Origin: Oscillospiraceae bacterium
GTDB taxonomy: Bacteria; Bacillota; Clostridia; Oscillospirales; Oscillospiraceae
DNA length: 22,336 nt
Assembly (NCBI GenBank): GCA_020025175.1
Contig: JAHHSM010000022.1
Span: 1 to 22,336, forward strand
Direction: 5' to 3'
Positions 1 to 7,581 of this stretch are shown here, piece after piece. The position numbers and the translations under genes were made by a program. The notes under the pieces were generated by a model. The model saw only the letters and a list, made by a program, of their open reading frames with translations. It did no database searches and had not been told where the DNA came from. Position 1 is the first letter of the stretch. Each line of letters starts with the position of its first letter.

Positions 1-1
1 C

Positions 2-85
2 CTTCAGACATGGGTTAATGTGAAGGAAAACTGGAGAGATAATTTGAACTATAGTCGTTCGTTCGGTTATCGCGGCGTAAACTAA
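2..85 (+). CDS. era: GTPase Era, C-terminal fragment (5' end outside window)
   Basis: This is the last 27 codons of a gene that begins before the window. The frame starting at base 2 reads LQTWVNVKENWRDN, continues to FGYRGVN, and stops at TAA 83-85. The pattern of W-V-x-V-K, then N-W-R, then a final F-G-Y/F segment is the end of the KH domain of Era, the GTPase that binds the 3' end of 16S rRNA and helps 30S assembly. Only the KH tail is visible; the GTPase domain cannot be checked. The neighbours support the call, because era lies next to yqzL and recO in many Firmicutes. The identification rests on a short piece plus context. Confidence 0.82.
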   Translation, partial: LQTWVNVKENWRDNLNYSRSFGYRGVN

Positions 86-156
86 GGAAAAGACTGCAAA
101 AATTGTCAGGTATGTGTTTTACAAACTCGTCAACGCTATGGTTGAGGTGATGTGAG

Positions 157-258
157 ATGCAGAAAAGTGATGGATATTGGAATTTGTTTTTACAAACCGG
201 AGCACCAGCTTTTTATCTGACATACCGGATAGAACAAGATGGGGAGCATTTTTTATAA
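157..258 (+). CDS. yqzL: YqzL-family small protein
   Basis: A 33-residue ORF that simple length filters miss. It starts at ATG 157, with GAGGTGA at 144-150 as the ribosome binding site (6-nt gap), and stops at TAA 256-258. The protein reads MQKSDGYWNLFLQTGAPAFY followed by LTYRIEQDGEHFL. The W-N-x-F-x-x-T-G core followed by Y-L-x-Y fits the small YqzL family, whose gene lies beside recO and era in Bacillus and many clostridia. Its function is not established. The stop codon sits inside the loop of a hairpin (242-267) that precedes recO. The context and the W..F..TG pattern make this a real gene rather than chance, though the short length limits certainty. Confidence 0.72.
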   Translation: MQKSDGYWNLFLQTGAPAFYLTYRIEQDGEHFL

Positions 259-267
259 TATGCTCCC
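242..267 (+). other. Hairpin over the yqzL stop, upstream of recO
   Basis: GGGAGCAT (242-249) pairs perfectly with ATGCTCCC (260-267) around a 10-base AT-rich loop that contains the yqzL stop codon. No T-run follows, so it is not a standard intrinsic terminator. The recO ribosome binding site (around 273-278) lies just outside the stem. It may affect mRNA stability or coupling between yqzL and recO; this is inference from structure alone. Confidence 0.4.
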
Positions 268-288
268 ATACATAGGAGTGGCTGGAAA

Positions 289-1050
289 ATGCGCAGAGTG
301 GTGGAAGGTATTGTTCTTCGGGAGACGGATACCAAAGAAACAGATAAAATTTTAACGGTTTTGACCCGTACCGAAGGGAAAGTTTCTGTAATTGCCCGTG
401 GCGCACGAAGAAAAAACAGCCGCATTGCGGCGTCCTCTCAGTTGCTGGTGTATTCGGAAATGACCTTGTTTCAAAAGGGAAATTGGAGTATACTGGATGA
501 AGCGTCTACACTGGAATTGTTTTCCGGAGTGCGTGAAGATATCGAGCTTCTGGCATTAGGGTCGTATTTTGCGGAAATGACAGAACTGCTGACGGAAGAG
601 GAGATCCCGGCGCCTGAAGTGCTGCCTCTGCTGCTCAATGCCCTTTATGCGCTGGGCGTGCTGCACAAAGACCCTGAGCAGATAAAAGCTGCTTTTGAGC
701 TGCGGTTATTATCGCTGAGTGGCTTTGCACCCATGCTGGAAGACTGCGTAAGGTGCGGTGCAGAATGTCCGCAAGAGCCGATGCTGGATATAGTGCAGGG
801 AACTCTGCATTGCAAACGGTGCGAAGTAGAAGGGCGGAAAGGATTGTCCATGCCGCTTTGTCCGGCATCACTGCAGGCAATGCGGCATGTGGTAGGATGT
901 GTGCCTAAAAGGCTGTATGCATTTGCATTAGACGGTGATGCGCAGCGACGGATGTCAGATGCGGCAGAAGCCTTTGCTGCCGCCCAGCTGGAAAGAGGAT
1001 TTCGTACATTAGATTTTTACAAGAGTATTCGTATTCGCAATGGCTTGTGA
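289..1050 (+). CDS. recO: DNA repair protein RecO
   Basis: RecO anneals single-stranded DNA and, with RecR, loads RecA onto SSB-coated gaps in the RecFOR recombination pathway. The 253-residue length is normal for the family. The N-terminal part (about 1-80) has the OB-fold pattern, beginning RRVVEGIVLRETDTKETDKI with the following ARGARRKNSR basic segment. A zinc-finger-like cysteine set follows: C153-x2-C156 and C175-x2-C178, with an extra C160. The ATG at 289 is preceded by TAGGAG at about 8 nt. It lies just downstream of yqzL, as in related genomes. No truncation or missing motif was seen. Confidence 0.95.
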   Translation: MRRVVEGIVLRETDTKETDKILTVLTRTEGKVSVIARGARRKNSRIAASSQLLVYSEMTLFQKGNWSILDEASTLELFSGVREDIELLALGSYFAEMTELLTEEEIPAPEVLPLLLNALYALGVLHKDPEQIKAAFELRLLSLSGFAPMLEDCVRCGAECPQEPMLDIVQGTLHCKRCEVEGRKGLSMPLCPASLQAMRHVVGCVPKRLYAFALDGDAQRRMSDAAEAFAAAQLERGFRTLDFYKSIRIRNGL

Positions 1051-1081
1051 ACGCAGATAGAGAAAGGAACGGAAAATAGTT

Positions 1082-1552
1082 ATGGCAATGAATCGGACGA
1101 GTCGTAATCAAACCGAGATGATGGCGCATCAAAACCGCATGCTGGCAGAGCAGGATGCAAAGAAGCGCCGGGAGAAAAAGGCGAAGCAGGCTGTGATGAT
1201 CGAGAAAGAAAAAGCACAGCGTCAGGCAGAAAAGGAAAATGAACCTATGGTTTCGTGGGTATATAGAACATTCCGTGTTATCACAATCGGTGCAGCTTTG
1301 ATCCTGGGTGGTATAGAAGCATATAATGGCATGGCAGCGCAGGCAGAGAATGTGTGGGAGCGTGTGCTGTTTATCTCATGGAGCGCATGGATGGCATTTG
1401 GTCTGGTATGGGCAGGTGCCGCAGTATTGTATTGGCTTTCGCTGAGAAAAGGCGGTGAGGGCGGTTCAAAGGCGGCTCGCGTCTGTGTGGTTAATATTGT
1501 TGTGGCGATTGTCGGCATGGTTGTTCTTGGTATTCTGGCCATGCTGGGATAA
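1082..1552 (+). CDS. Unrecognised membrane protein with charged N-terminal coiled coil
   Basis: A 156-residue protein I do not recognise. Residues 1-55 are very polar and rich in K, R, E, Q and A (for example EQDAKKRREKKAKQ), and probably form a cytoplasmic helix or coiled coil. Three hydrophobic stretches follow at about 64-82, 94-118 and 133-155, so it is likely an integral membrane protein with its N-terminus inside. The start at ATG 1082 is chosen because AGAAAGG (1061-1067) and a GGAAAA stretch lie upstream; ATG 1088 is an alternative. It sits 31 nt after recO, so it is probably co-transcribed with it, and a 10-bp hairpin lies between it and mutS2. The protein is real by frame length and context, but its role is unknown. 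Confidence 0.75.
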   Translation: MAMNRTSRNQTEMMAHQNRMLAEQDAKKRREKKAKQAVMIEKEKAQRQAEKENEPMVSWVYRTFRVITIGAALILGGIEAYNGMAAQAENVWERVLFISWSAWMAFGLVWAGAAVLYWLSLRKGGEGGSKAARVCVVNIVVAIVGMVVLGILAMLG

Positions 1553-1574
1553 GTATTTTTATAGTAGTATTTTT

Positions 1575-1603
1575 TGTGCTGCATTCAACTCGGATGCAGC
1601 ACA
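1575..1603 (+). terminator. 10-bp hairpin, possible weak terminator before mutS2
   Basis: TGTGCTGCAT (1575-1584) pairs perfectly with ATGCAGCACA (1594-1603) around a 9-base loop. The tail CTTCTTCTG is only partly T-rich, so termination would be leaky. It separates the membrane-protein gene from mutS2 and could be an attenuator or an mRNA 3'-end stabiliser. Confidence 0.45.
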
Positions 1604-1648
1604 CTTCTTCTGATGAAAGTTATCCCATGGATGGGAGGTTTTTATATT

Positions 1649-4042
1649 ATGGATGAGTTATTTGAAAAATCGATTCGTACATTGGAGCTTCCACGTGTTT
1701 TGAAACTGCTGGCAGATCAGGCAACGTCCGCTGCTGCAAAGGAGCGTGCACAAGCTCTGCTGCCTCAGACGGATGCAGAGGATGTGCGCAAGCTGCAGGA
1801 GGAAACCACTGCGGCTTGTATGCTGCTTGGTTTACAGGGCAGTCCGTCGTTTTCCGGCGTGAAAGATGTGGGAGCGGCACTGCTGCGTGCAGAGCGCGGT
1901 GGTATGCTGAATACGCGTGAGCTGTTGGATATTGCATATTTACTGCGGGCTGCACGCAAAGTAAAGGATTACCGTGGGGAGGAAAGCGACCGTGATACAG
2001 TGCTGGACAGCCTGTTTGACTCGCTGCATGGTGGCAGATTTTTGGAAGATAAAATTATGCGTGCCATTCCGGAAGAAAACATGATTGCGGATACTGCCAG
2101 CAGTGAGCTTGCGGATATTCGCCGCCATATGCGTGCAGCCAGTGCAAAATCTCGTCAGATTTTGCAAAAAATCGTTTCTTCGCCCACTTATTCCAAGGCT
2201 TTGCAGGAAAGCCTTGTGACCCAGCGAGACGGACGATTTGTGGTGCCGGTGAAAGCGGAGTTTCGTTCTGAAATTCCCGGCCTTGTACATGATGTGTCTT
2301 CTTCCGGTGCTACGATTTTTGTGGAGCCGATGGGGGTTGTACAGGCAAATAATGAGCTGAAGGAACTGGAAGCAAAGGAGAAGAAAGAGATCGAGCGTAT
2401 CCTCCTGGGACTTTCTCAGGAAGCTGCGGGATTGAGCGAAGATATCCGCTGGGATTATGATATACTGGTGCATTTGGATCTGATTTTTGCCCGGGGTCAT
2501 CTTTCTTATAAAATGGGTGGTATGAGTCCTGCAATTGATACAGGAGGCAAAACGGTCCTGCGCCGTGCCCGCCATCCGCTGCTGGATAAAAACATTGCAG
2601 TGCCGATTGACGTGGAGCTTGGCGGAAACTTTGATACCCTGGTGATTACCGGACCCAATACCGGTGGTAAAACGGTTACGCTGAAAACCATCGGACTTTT
2701 GACCATCATGGCACAGTGCGGCCTGCATATTCCGGCTGAAAGCGGCAGCTGCATTGCGGTGTTCGAGCACGTTATGGCGGATATCGGCGACGAGCAGAGC
2801 ATTGAGCAGAGCCTATCAACGTTCTCTTCGCATATGGTCAATATTGTAAAAATTTTGGAACAGGCAGACGATCGGTCGTTGATTCTGTTCGATGAGCTTG
2901 GTGCCGGTACAGATCCGGTGGAAGGTGCTGCGCTGGCAATCGCAATTATTGGCGATGCCCGGGATAAAGGTGCACGCATTGCGGCAACGACCCACTATGC
3001 GGAAATGAAAACCTTTGCTATGACCACGGAGGGCGTGGAAAACGCATCCTGTGAATTTGATGTGGAAACACTGCGGCCAACTTATCGACTTTTGATCGGT
3101 ATTCCGGGTAAATCCAACGCATTCGCAATTTCTAAGCGGCTGGGTTTAAATGATGCGGTCATCGATCGTGCTAAGACACAGATGGACAGCGAGAGTGTAC
3201 GGTTTGAGGATATTTTGACCAAGCTGGAGCAGCAGCGCCAGACCTTGGAAAAGGATCGCGATGATGCGGCACGGATGAAGATGCATGCAGAAACGGATGC
3301 GAAAAAGGCGAGAGAATTCCGCGATCAAATGGAGCGCGCGCGGCAAAATGCGCGCAGCAAGGCAGAGAAAGAGGCTCGTCAAATTCTGGCAGATGCCCGT
3401 GCAGAGGCAGATCGTGTATTTACAGAGTTGAAACGGATGCGTAGAGAAGCAGAGAAACTGCGCGATGTGCAAAAAGAAAATGATGAACGTGCTGCACTGA
3501 TGCGTGGATTAAATGCAGCGGAGGAAAAACTGCACAGCCTGCCTGCGGTGGAAGAAACTCGCAGACAGAATACGCGTCCTGTCGCTGTGGGGGACACAGT
3601 GGAACTTCCGGGTGTAAAGACACGTGCAACGGTTTTGGCAATCAATAAGGATGGCTCGTTGCAGTTGCAGGCTGGTATGATGAAGATCAATTCCAAAGCG
3701 GACGAAGTTTTTTTGGTGGAAAACGCCGGTGGAGAAAAGAAAAAGAATTCACAGATGTCGCCGCGCAAAGGACGAGCTCCCATTCCTGTACGCGCCGCAG
3801 CTTCTATGGAACTGGATATCCGTGGTATGATGACGGATGAAGCGGAAGGCGTGGTGGATCGGTTCCTCGATGATGCGATTATAGGACATTTGACGCAGGT
3901 TACAGTGATTCACGGAAAGGGGACAGGTGCCTTGCGAAAGGCCGTGCATCAGCAGCTGAAACGGCATCCGTACGTCAAAAGCTACCGCTTGGGCGTATTT
4001 GGTGAAGGGGAAGACGGTGTCACAGTCGTGGAGCTGAAATAA
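1649..4042 (+). CDS. mutS2: MutS2 family ATPase/endonuclease with Smr domain
   Basis: MutS2 is the MutS-family ATPase of Gram-positive bacteria. In Bacillus it acts on collided ribosomes, and older work links it to suppressing recombination. The start used here is ATG 1649, giving 797 residues; GGGAGGT at 1633-1639 precedes it by 9 nt. An in-frame TTG at 1574 lies inside a hairpin and would add 25 atypical residues. Motifs: Walker A GPNTGGKT at 335-342, Walker B LILFDELGAGTDP with D415/E416, then TTHYAEMK. A long charged coiled-coil region covers about 515-640. The C-terminal Smr domain has LDIRG at 722-726 and HGKGTG at 755-760. There is no N-terminal mismatch-recognition domain, as expected for MutS2. 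The ATPase and nuclease motifs are intact. Confidence 0.97.
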   Translation: MDELFEKSIRTLELPRVLKLLADQATSAAAKERAQALLPQTDAEDVRKLQEETTAACMLLGLQGSPSFSGVKDVGAALLRAERGGMLNTRELLDIAYLLRAARKVKDYRGEESDRDTVLDSLFDSLHGGRFLEDKIMRAIPEENMIADTASSELADIRRHMRAASAKSRQILQKIVSSPTYSKALQESLVTQRDGRFVVPVKAEFRSEIPGLVHDVSSSGATIFVEPMGVVQANNELKELEAKEKKEIERILLGLSQEAAGLSEDIRWDYDILVHLDLIFARGHLSYKMGGMSPAIDTGGKTVLRRARHPLLDKNIAVPIDVELGGNFDTLVITGPNTGGKTVTLKTIGLLTIMAQCGLHIPAESGSCIAVFEHVMADIGDEQSIEQSLSTFSSHMVNIVKILEQADDRSLILFDELGAGTDPVEGAALAIAIIGDARDKGARIAATTHYAEMKTFAMTTEGVENASCEFDVETLRPTYRLLIGIPGKSNAFAISKRLGLNDAVIDRAKTQMDSESVRFEDILTKLEQQRQTLEKDRDDAARMKMHAETDAKKAREFRDQMERARQNARSKAEKEARQILADARAEADRVFTELKRMRREAEKLRDVQKENDERAALMRGLNAAEEKLHSLPAVEETRRQNTRPVAVGDTVELPGVKTRATVLAINKDGSLQLQAGMMKINSKADEVFLVENAGGEKKKNSQMSPRKGRAPIPVRAAASMELDIRGMMTDEAEGVVDRFLDDAIIGHLTQVTVIHGKGTGALRKAVHQQLKRHPYVKSYRLGVFGEGEDGVTVVELK

Positions 4043-4244
4043 AGTAGGATTAAGTTTATAGTATGTATATTTGCTGACGGGAATGCACAGAATAAATATT
4101 GCGTAATAGGATGGTATATGCAAGAAAACTGATGATTTATCCGCAAGAAGCTGGTGAGAAAAAACGCATAGACAAAAACTTGTCAAATTTGGATAAAATG
4201 ACTGGGAAAATCGTTTTTCCTGCATAAATTTGTGCAAATCGACA

Positions 4245-4274
4245 TTGACGTAGACTATGTAAATTTGCTAAAGT
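4245..4274 (+). promoter_or_regulatory. Extended -10 sigma-A-type promoter for the HPr gene
   Basis: TTGACG at 4245-4250 and TAAAGT at 4269-4274 are 18 bp apart. A TG dinucleotide at 4266-4267 sits one base before the -10, making an extended -10. Transcription should start near 4281, about 35 nt before the HPr start codon. The 200-bp gap after mutS2 and the terminator after HPr suggest the gene is transcribed alone. Confidence 0.65.
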
Positions 4275-4315
4275 ATATCTATCTGAACAGATATAATTTG
4301 AAGGGGTGCTGTTAC

Positions 4316-4579
4316 ATGTACATGCAGGAGGTCACGGTCAATAATGAGGTTGGCCTGCACGCCAGACCCGCAACCTTTTTTATCCAGAAAGCAAACGAAT
4401 TCAAGAGCGGTATCTGGGTTGAGAAGGATGAACGCCGTGTCAATGCAAAGAGCCTTTTAGGTGTTTTGTCTCTGGGCATCGTTCAGGGTACTGCAATTAA
4501 CCTGATTGCAGACGGCAGTGATGAGAAGGAAGCTGTCGTTGCTCTGGCAGAGCTGGTTTCTACCAATTTTGCTGAGTAA
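4316..4579 (+). CDS. ptsH: HPr family phosphocarrier protein
   Basis: HPr passes phosphate from enzyme I to sugar-specific EIIA proteins of the PTS. In Firmicutes it is also phosphorylated on Ser46 to control CcpA. The start is ATG 4316, with AAGGGGTG at 4301-4308, giving 87 residues, the usual HPr size; upstream in-frame codons have no ribosome site. The active-site histidine is H15 in GLHARPA (13-19). S46 lies in NAKSLLGVLSLGI, so both phosphorylation sites are present. That makes it a regulatory-competent HPr rather than a Crh-type protein lacking His15. It is flanked by repair genes, not by ptsI, and has its own promoter and terminator. Whether it is the main HPr or a paralogue cannot be told here. 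Confidence 0.93.
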   Translation: MYMQEVTVNNEVGLHARPATFFIQKANEFKSGIWVEKDERRVNAKSLLGVLSLGIVQGTAINLIADGSDEKEAVVALAELVSTNFAE

Positions 4580-4600
4580 ACCATCACCATGCGAAAAAAA

Positions 4601-4635
4601 GGCCGTTGCGTCTATGGACGCGGCGGTCTTTTTTT
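4601..4635 (+). terminator. Intrinsic terminator after HPr
   Basis: A 12-bp stem, 4601-4612 with 4617-4628 (three G-U pairs), has a 4-base loop and is followed by seven T residues at 4629-4635. A run of seven A residues at 4594-4600 precedes it, so it could also work on the opposite strand. It ends the single-gene HPr transcript. Confidence 0.88.
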
Positions 4636-4678
4636 GCTACACTGAAAGAAATAATTCTTATGCAAAGGATATGTTCAT

Positions 4679-6514
4679 TTGACGAAGCAGGAATTAAAGG
4701 ATAAGGCCAATGGCCTGCCGCTGAGTCCGGGCGTTTATATTATGATGGATGCCCAGAATACGGTTATTTATGTAGGCAAGGCGAAAAAGCTGAAAAACAG
4801 AGTGAGCCAATATTTTCAGGAAACATCCAGCCATAACGAAAAGACACGGCGGATGGTATCTAAAGTGGATCATTTTGATACGATTTTTGCATCCAATGAA
4901 TTCGAAGCGCTGATTTTGGAAAATGCACTGATTAAACAGTATATGCCGCGCTATAATATTTTGTTAAAAGATGATAAAGGATATCCGTTTGTGCGCTTGA
5001 CGCTCAAAGAGGAATATCCGGTGTTTTCATTGGTCAATGCTTCACGGGAAGACGATGCGAAATATTTTGGGCCCTATGGCGGACGTTCGGAAACAAGGGC
5101 AGCGATTACTGCGGTCTGCAATGCGCTGCGGCTGCCTACCTGCCGCAGAAAGTTTCCAAGGGATATTGGAAAAGAGCGCCCATGTTTAAACTATCACATG
5201 GGAAAGTGTGACGGTTTTTGCCGTGGTACTCCGGGGAAAGAGGAGTATCGCAGCCGCATCGAGCAGGCCGTTTTTTTACTGACAGGTAAAATCAAGCAGG
5301 TGACAGCCGCGCTGACGGCGGAAATGGAAGCTGCGGCGGAAGAACTGAATTTTGAGCGGGCAGCGGTGCTGCGAGATCAAATTGCGGCGATCGACGTGCT
5401 GAGTAAAAAGCAGAAAGTGATTGCGGCAACGATTCCACAGACAGATATATGGGGCTTATATCGTGGAGAAGTGAAGTCCTGCTATGCGGTACTGCACTAT
5501 CGGGATGGGCAGCTTGTCAGCCGTGAAACAGAAGTATTTTCTGCCAAAATGGATGAGGACGAGACGGAAATGCTGCCGCTGCTTTTAGCGCAGTACTATC
5601 TGAGCCGCAGTGCGCTTCCGAAAGAAATTTGGCTGCCGATTGCCATGGAAGAGGCTGAAATCATGGAACAGGCACTGAGCCAGCACAGTGGTCAAAAGGT
5701 GCTGGTGCGTACACCGAAAAGAGGAGAAAAAGTAGATTTGGTCCGTTTGGCAAATCGGAATGCGCAGGAAGAGGCGGAACGTGTGACATCGGAATCGGAG
5801 CGTGTCAGCAAAACCCTTGAATTGCTGGCAAGGATGACGGGACTGCAAAAAATTCCTCAGCGTATGGAATCCTATGATATTTCCAATACGGGCAACAGTG
5901 ATATTGTGGCATCGATGGTGGTTTATGAAGGGGCAAAACCCAAAAAAAGTGCTTACCGAAAATTTCAGATCAAGTCTATTACAGAACCGGATGACTATCG
6001 CTCTATGGAGGAGGTGCTGACACGCCGTTTGCAGCGGTATGTGGATGGCGATGAAAAGTTTGCGCCGCTGCCGGATGTCTTTTTGATTGATGGCGGCGCG
6101 ACCCATGCGGCGGTGGCTGAAACGGTTTTAGCACGGTTCAAGCTGCAAATTCCGGTTTTTGGTATGGTGAAAGACGATCGACATCGGACACGCGCCCTCA
6201 TTACAGCCCAGGGACAGGAGATCGGCATTCAGGCAAGTGAGCCGGTATTTGCGCTGATCGGACAGATTCAGGAAGAAACACACCGCTTTGCGGTCACATA
6301 TCATCATCAGAAGCATACAAAAAGCAGCTATCGCAGTGCCTTGGATGACATTCCGGGTGTCGGCGAGGTAAGAAAGAAGCAGCTGCTGAAAGTTTTTGGC
6401 ACAATCAAGGCAATTCGTGAGGCGAGTGTGCAGGAGTTGTGCCGTGCGGTGCCCCATAGTGCGGCACTGGCAGTATATGACCATTTTCATCAAAACAGGG
6501 AGGATACACTATGA
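4679..6514 (+). CDS. uvrC: Excinuclease ABC subunit C (UvrC)
   Basis: UvrC makes both incisions in nucleotide excision repair after UvrA/UvrB find the lesion. It is 611 residues, a normal length, and probably starts at TTG 4679 (AAAGGAT at 4664-4670); no in-frame ATG fits. The GIY-YIG nuclease domain covers about 14-95, with GVY at 18-20 and YVGK at 31-34. Four cysteines at 155, 169, 177 and 181 match the position of the iron-sulfur-type cysteines reported for E. coli UvrC. The UVR motif (UvrB contact) is at about 215-240. The RNase H-like nuclease has D400 (YDISN), D438/D439 and D471 (LIDGG), with H535 a likely fourth residue. HhH motifs lie at about 556-592. It leads the uvrC-rsmD-coaD unit and overlaps rsmD by 4 nt. 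No clear promoter was found in the short gap after the HPr terminator. Confidence 0.96.
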   Translation: MTKQELKDKANGLPLSPGVYIMMDAQNTVIYVGKAKKLKNRVSQYFQETSSHNEKTRRMVSKVDHFDTIFASNEFEALILENALIKQYMPRYNILLKDDKGYPFVRLTLKEEYPVFSLVNASREDDAKYFGPYGGRSETRAAITAVCNALRLPTCRRKFPRDIGKERPCLNYHMGKCDGFCRGTPGKEEYRSRIEQAVFLLTGKIKQVTAALTAEMEAAAEELNFERAAVLRDQIAAIDVLSKKQKVIAATIPQTDIWGLYRGEVKSCYAVLHYRDGQLVSRETEVFSAKMDEDETEMLPLLLAQYYLSRSALPKEIWLPIAMEEAEIMEQALSQHSGQKVLVRTPKRGEKVDLVRLANRNAQEEAERVTSESERVSKTLELLARMTGLQKIPQRMESYDISNTGNSDIVASMVVYEGAKPKKSAYRKFQIKSITEPDDYRSMEEVLTRRLQRYVDGDEKFAPLPDVFLIDGGATHAAVAETVLARFKLQIPVFGMVKDDRHRTRALITAQGQEIGIQASEPVFALIGQIQEETHRFAVTYHHQKHTKSSYRSALDDIPGVGEVRKKQLLKVFGTIKAIREASVQELCRAVPHSAALAVYDHFHQNREDTL

Positions 6515-7053
6515 GAGTGATCACAGGCACGGCGCGTGGTCGCCGGCTGAATGAGCTGAAGGGGAATGAGACACGGCCTACAACAGATAAAGTAAAGGAA
6601 AGCATCTTCAATATCATTCAATTTGATATTGAAGGGCGTCATGTGCTGGATTTATTTGCCGGCACAGGTCAGCTGGGCATCGAGTGCCTGTCCCGTGGTG
6701 CCGAGCGTGCCACTTTTGTGGATGCGCGCAGTGATGCTGTGCGTTTGATTCGTGAGAATCTAAAGGTGACAGAGCTTGCGGATCGGGCAACAGTTTTGAC
6801 GGCGGATTATGCAACCATGCTTTCTGCTGCAAAGGAAAAGTACGATTTGATTTTTCTTGATCCACCCTACGAAACAAAATTACTGGATCGCTCCCTGGAG
6901 CTTATTTCTCAGTTTGACATTCTTCGTGAACATGGTATAATTGTGTGCGAAAGTCCACAGGACAAGACTTTGCCCGAACTTTCCGAACCTTATAGCAAGT
7001 ACCGTGAATATCGGTATGGTAAGATTAAGATTACGGTCTATCACCGTGATTGA
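6511..7053 (+). CDS. rsmD: 16S rRNA (guanine(966)-N(2))-methyltransferase RsmD
   Basis: RsmD uses S-adenosylmethionine to methylate G966 of 16S rRNA during 30S assembly. The 180-residue protein has the family start MRVITGTARGRRL and the RPTTDKVKESIF segment (22-33). The SAM-binding loop is DLFAGTGQLG at 47-56, and the catalytic DPPY is at 117-120. The ATG overlaps the uvrC stop codon (ATGA), indicating translational coupling. It is followed by coaD, a pairing common across bacteria. Confidence 0.96.
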   Translation: MRVITGTARGRRLNELKGNETRPTTDKVKESIFNIIQFDIEGRHVLDLFAGTGQLGIECLSRGAERATFVDARSDAVRLIRENLKVTELADRATVLTADYATMLSAAKEKYDLIFLDPPYETKLLDRSLELISQFDILREHGIIVCESPQDKTLPELSEPYSKYREYRYGKIKITVYHRD

Positions 7054-7078
7054 TACTGTAAACGAGAGAGGAATTCGT

Positions 7079-7576
7079 GTGGTAACAGCAATTTATCCCG
7101 GCAGCTTTGACCCCATTACCTTGGGTCATATCGATATTATCGAGCGCGCCGCAAAATGTTTTGATCGCTTGTATGTTTGTGTTATGGTGAATGCGGACAA
7201 AAAGAGCCCTATGTTTACGCCGGAAGAGCGTATGGAATTTGTAAAGAAGGCTGTCGCAAGATTTGATAATGTAGAGGCAGAGACATGGAGCGGTCTATTG
7301 ACCGATTATGCGGATCAAAAGCAGGCGACCGTCCTTGTCAAAGGTGCGCGCAATGTATGCGATTTTGATGCGGAATATCAGATGTCTCTGATCAATAAGG
7401 GTATTAAATCTGATTTGGAAACAGTTATTCTGCCGGCAAGCGCAGAATATATCCATTTCAGCTCTTCTATGGCGCGGGAAATGATCCGCTACCGTCAGCC
7501 GCTGGAAAAATATTTGCCGGCTGAAGTCGTTTTGGCAGTAGATGAAAGTGCAGAACAAAAACAAATCAGGAGGTAG
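7079..7576 (+). CDS. coaD: Phosphopantetheine adenylyltransferase
   Basis: CoaD transfers AMP from ATP to 4'-phosphopantetheine, the penultimate step of coenzyme A synthesis. I place the start at GTG 7079, giving MVTAIYPGSFDP and 165 residues, the usual size. GAGAGAGG at 7063-7070 is the ribosome site. A longer reading frame upstream overlaps rsmD and is not needed. The nucleotidyltransferase signature TLGH is at 14-17, lysines K41/K42 follow a NAD segment, R91 lies in KGARNVCDF, and the ATP-binding SSSMAREM is at 128-135. It follows rsmD by 25 nt and shares its 3' end with the ribosome site of the next gene. Confidence 0.95.
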   Translation: MVTAIYPGSFDPITLGHIDIIERAAKCFDRLYVCVMVNADKKSPMFTPEERMEFVKKAVARFDNVEAETWSGLLTDYADQKQATVLVKGARNVCDFDAEYQMSLINKGIKSDLETVILPASAEYIHFSSSMAREMIRYRQPLEKYLPAEVVLAVDESAEQKQIRR

Positions 7577-7581
7577 GAATT

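Noticed and set aside
1622..1638. TCCCAT/ATGGGA inverted repeat overlapping the mutS2 ribosome site
   Set aside because: Only about 4 bp can pair once a realistic loop is allowed, so a control function is not supported.
1940..2770. Minus-strand open frame of 276 codons inside mutS2
   Set aside because: It lies opposite conserved MutS2 coding sequence, with no family features and an unlikely composition.
4179..4187. CTTGTCAAA, an 8-of-9 match to the Spo0A box
   Set aside because: One-mismatch matches to a 9-base AT-rich motif are common in intergenic DNA, and it is 58 bp before the HPr -35 with no second box.
4111..4227. A 38-codon open frame (starts MVYARKLMIY) between mutS2 and HPr
   Set aside because: The only SD-like bases (AGG) directly touch the ATG, the frame overlaps the dyad before the HPr promoter, and the product resembles nothing I know. 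Chance is more likely.
4634..4663. TTGCTA with a TTATGC-like -10 as a uvrC promoter
   Set aside because: The -10 is poor and the transcript would start about 9 nt before the TTG, removing the ribosome site. The real uvrC promoter was not identified.
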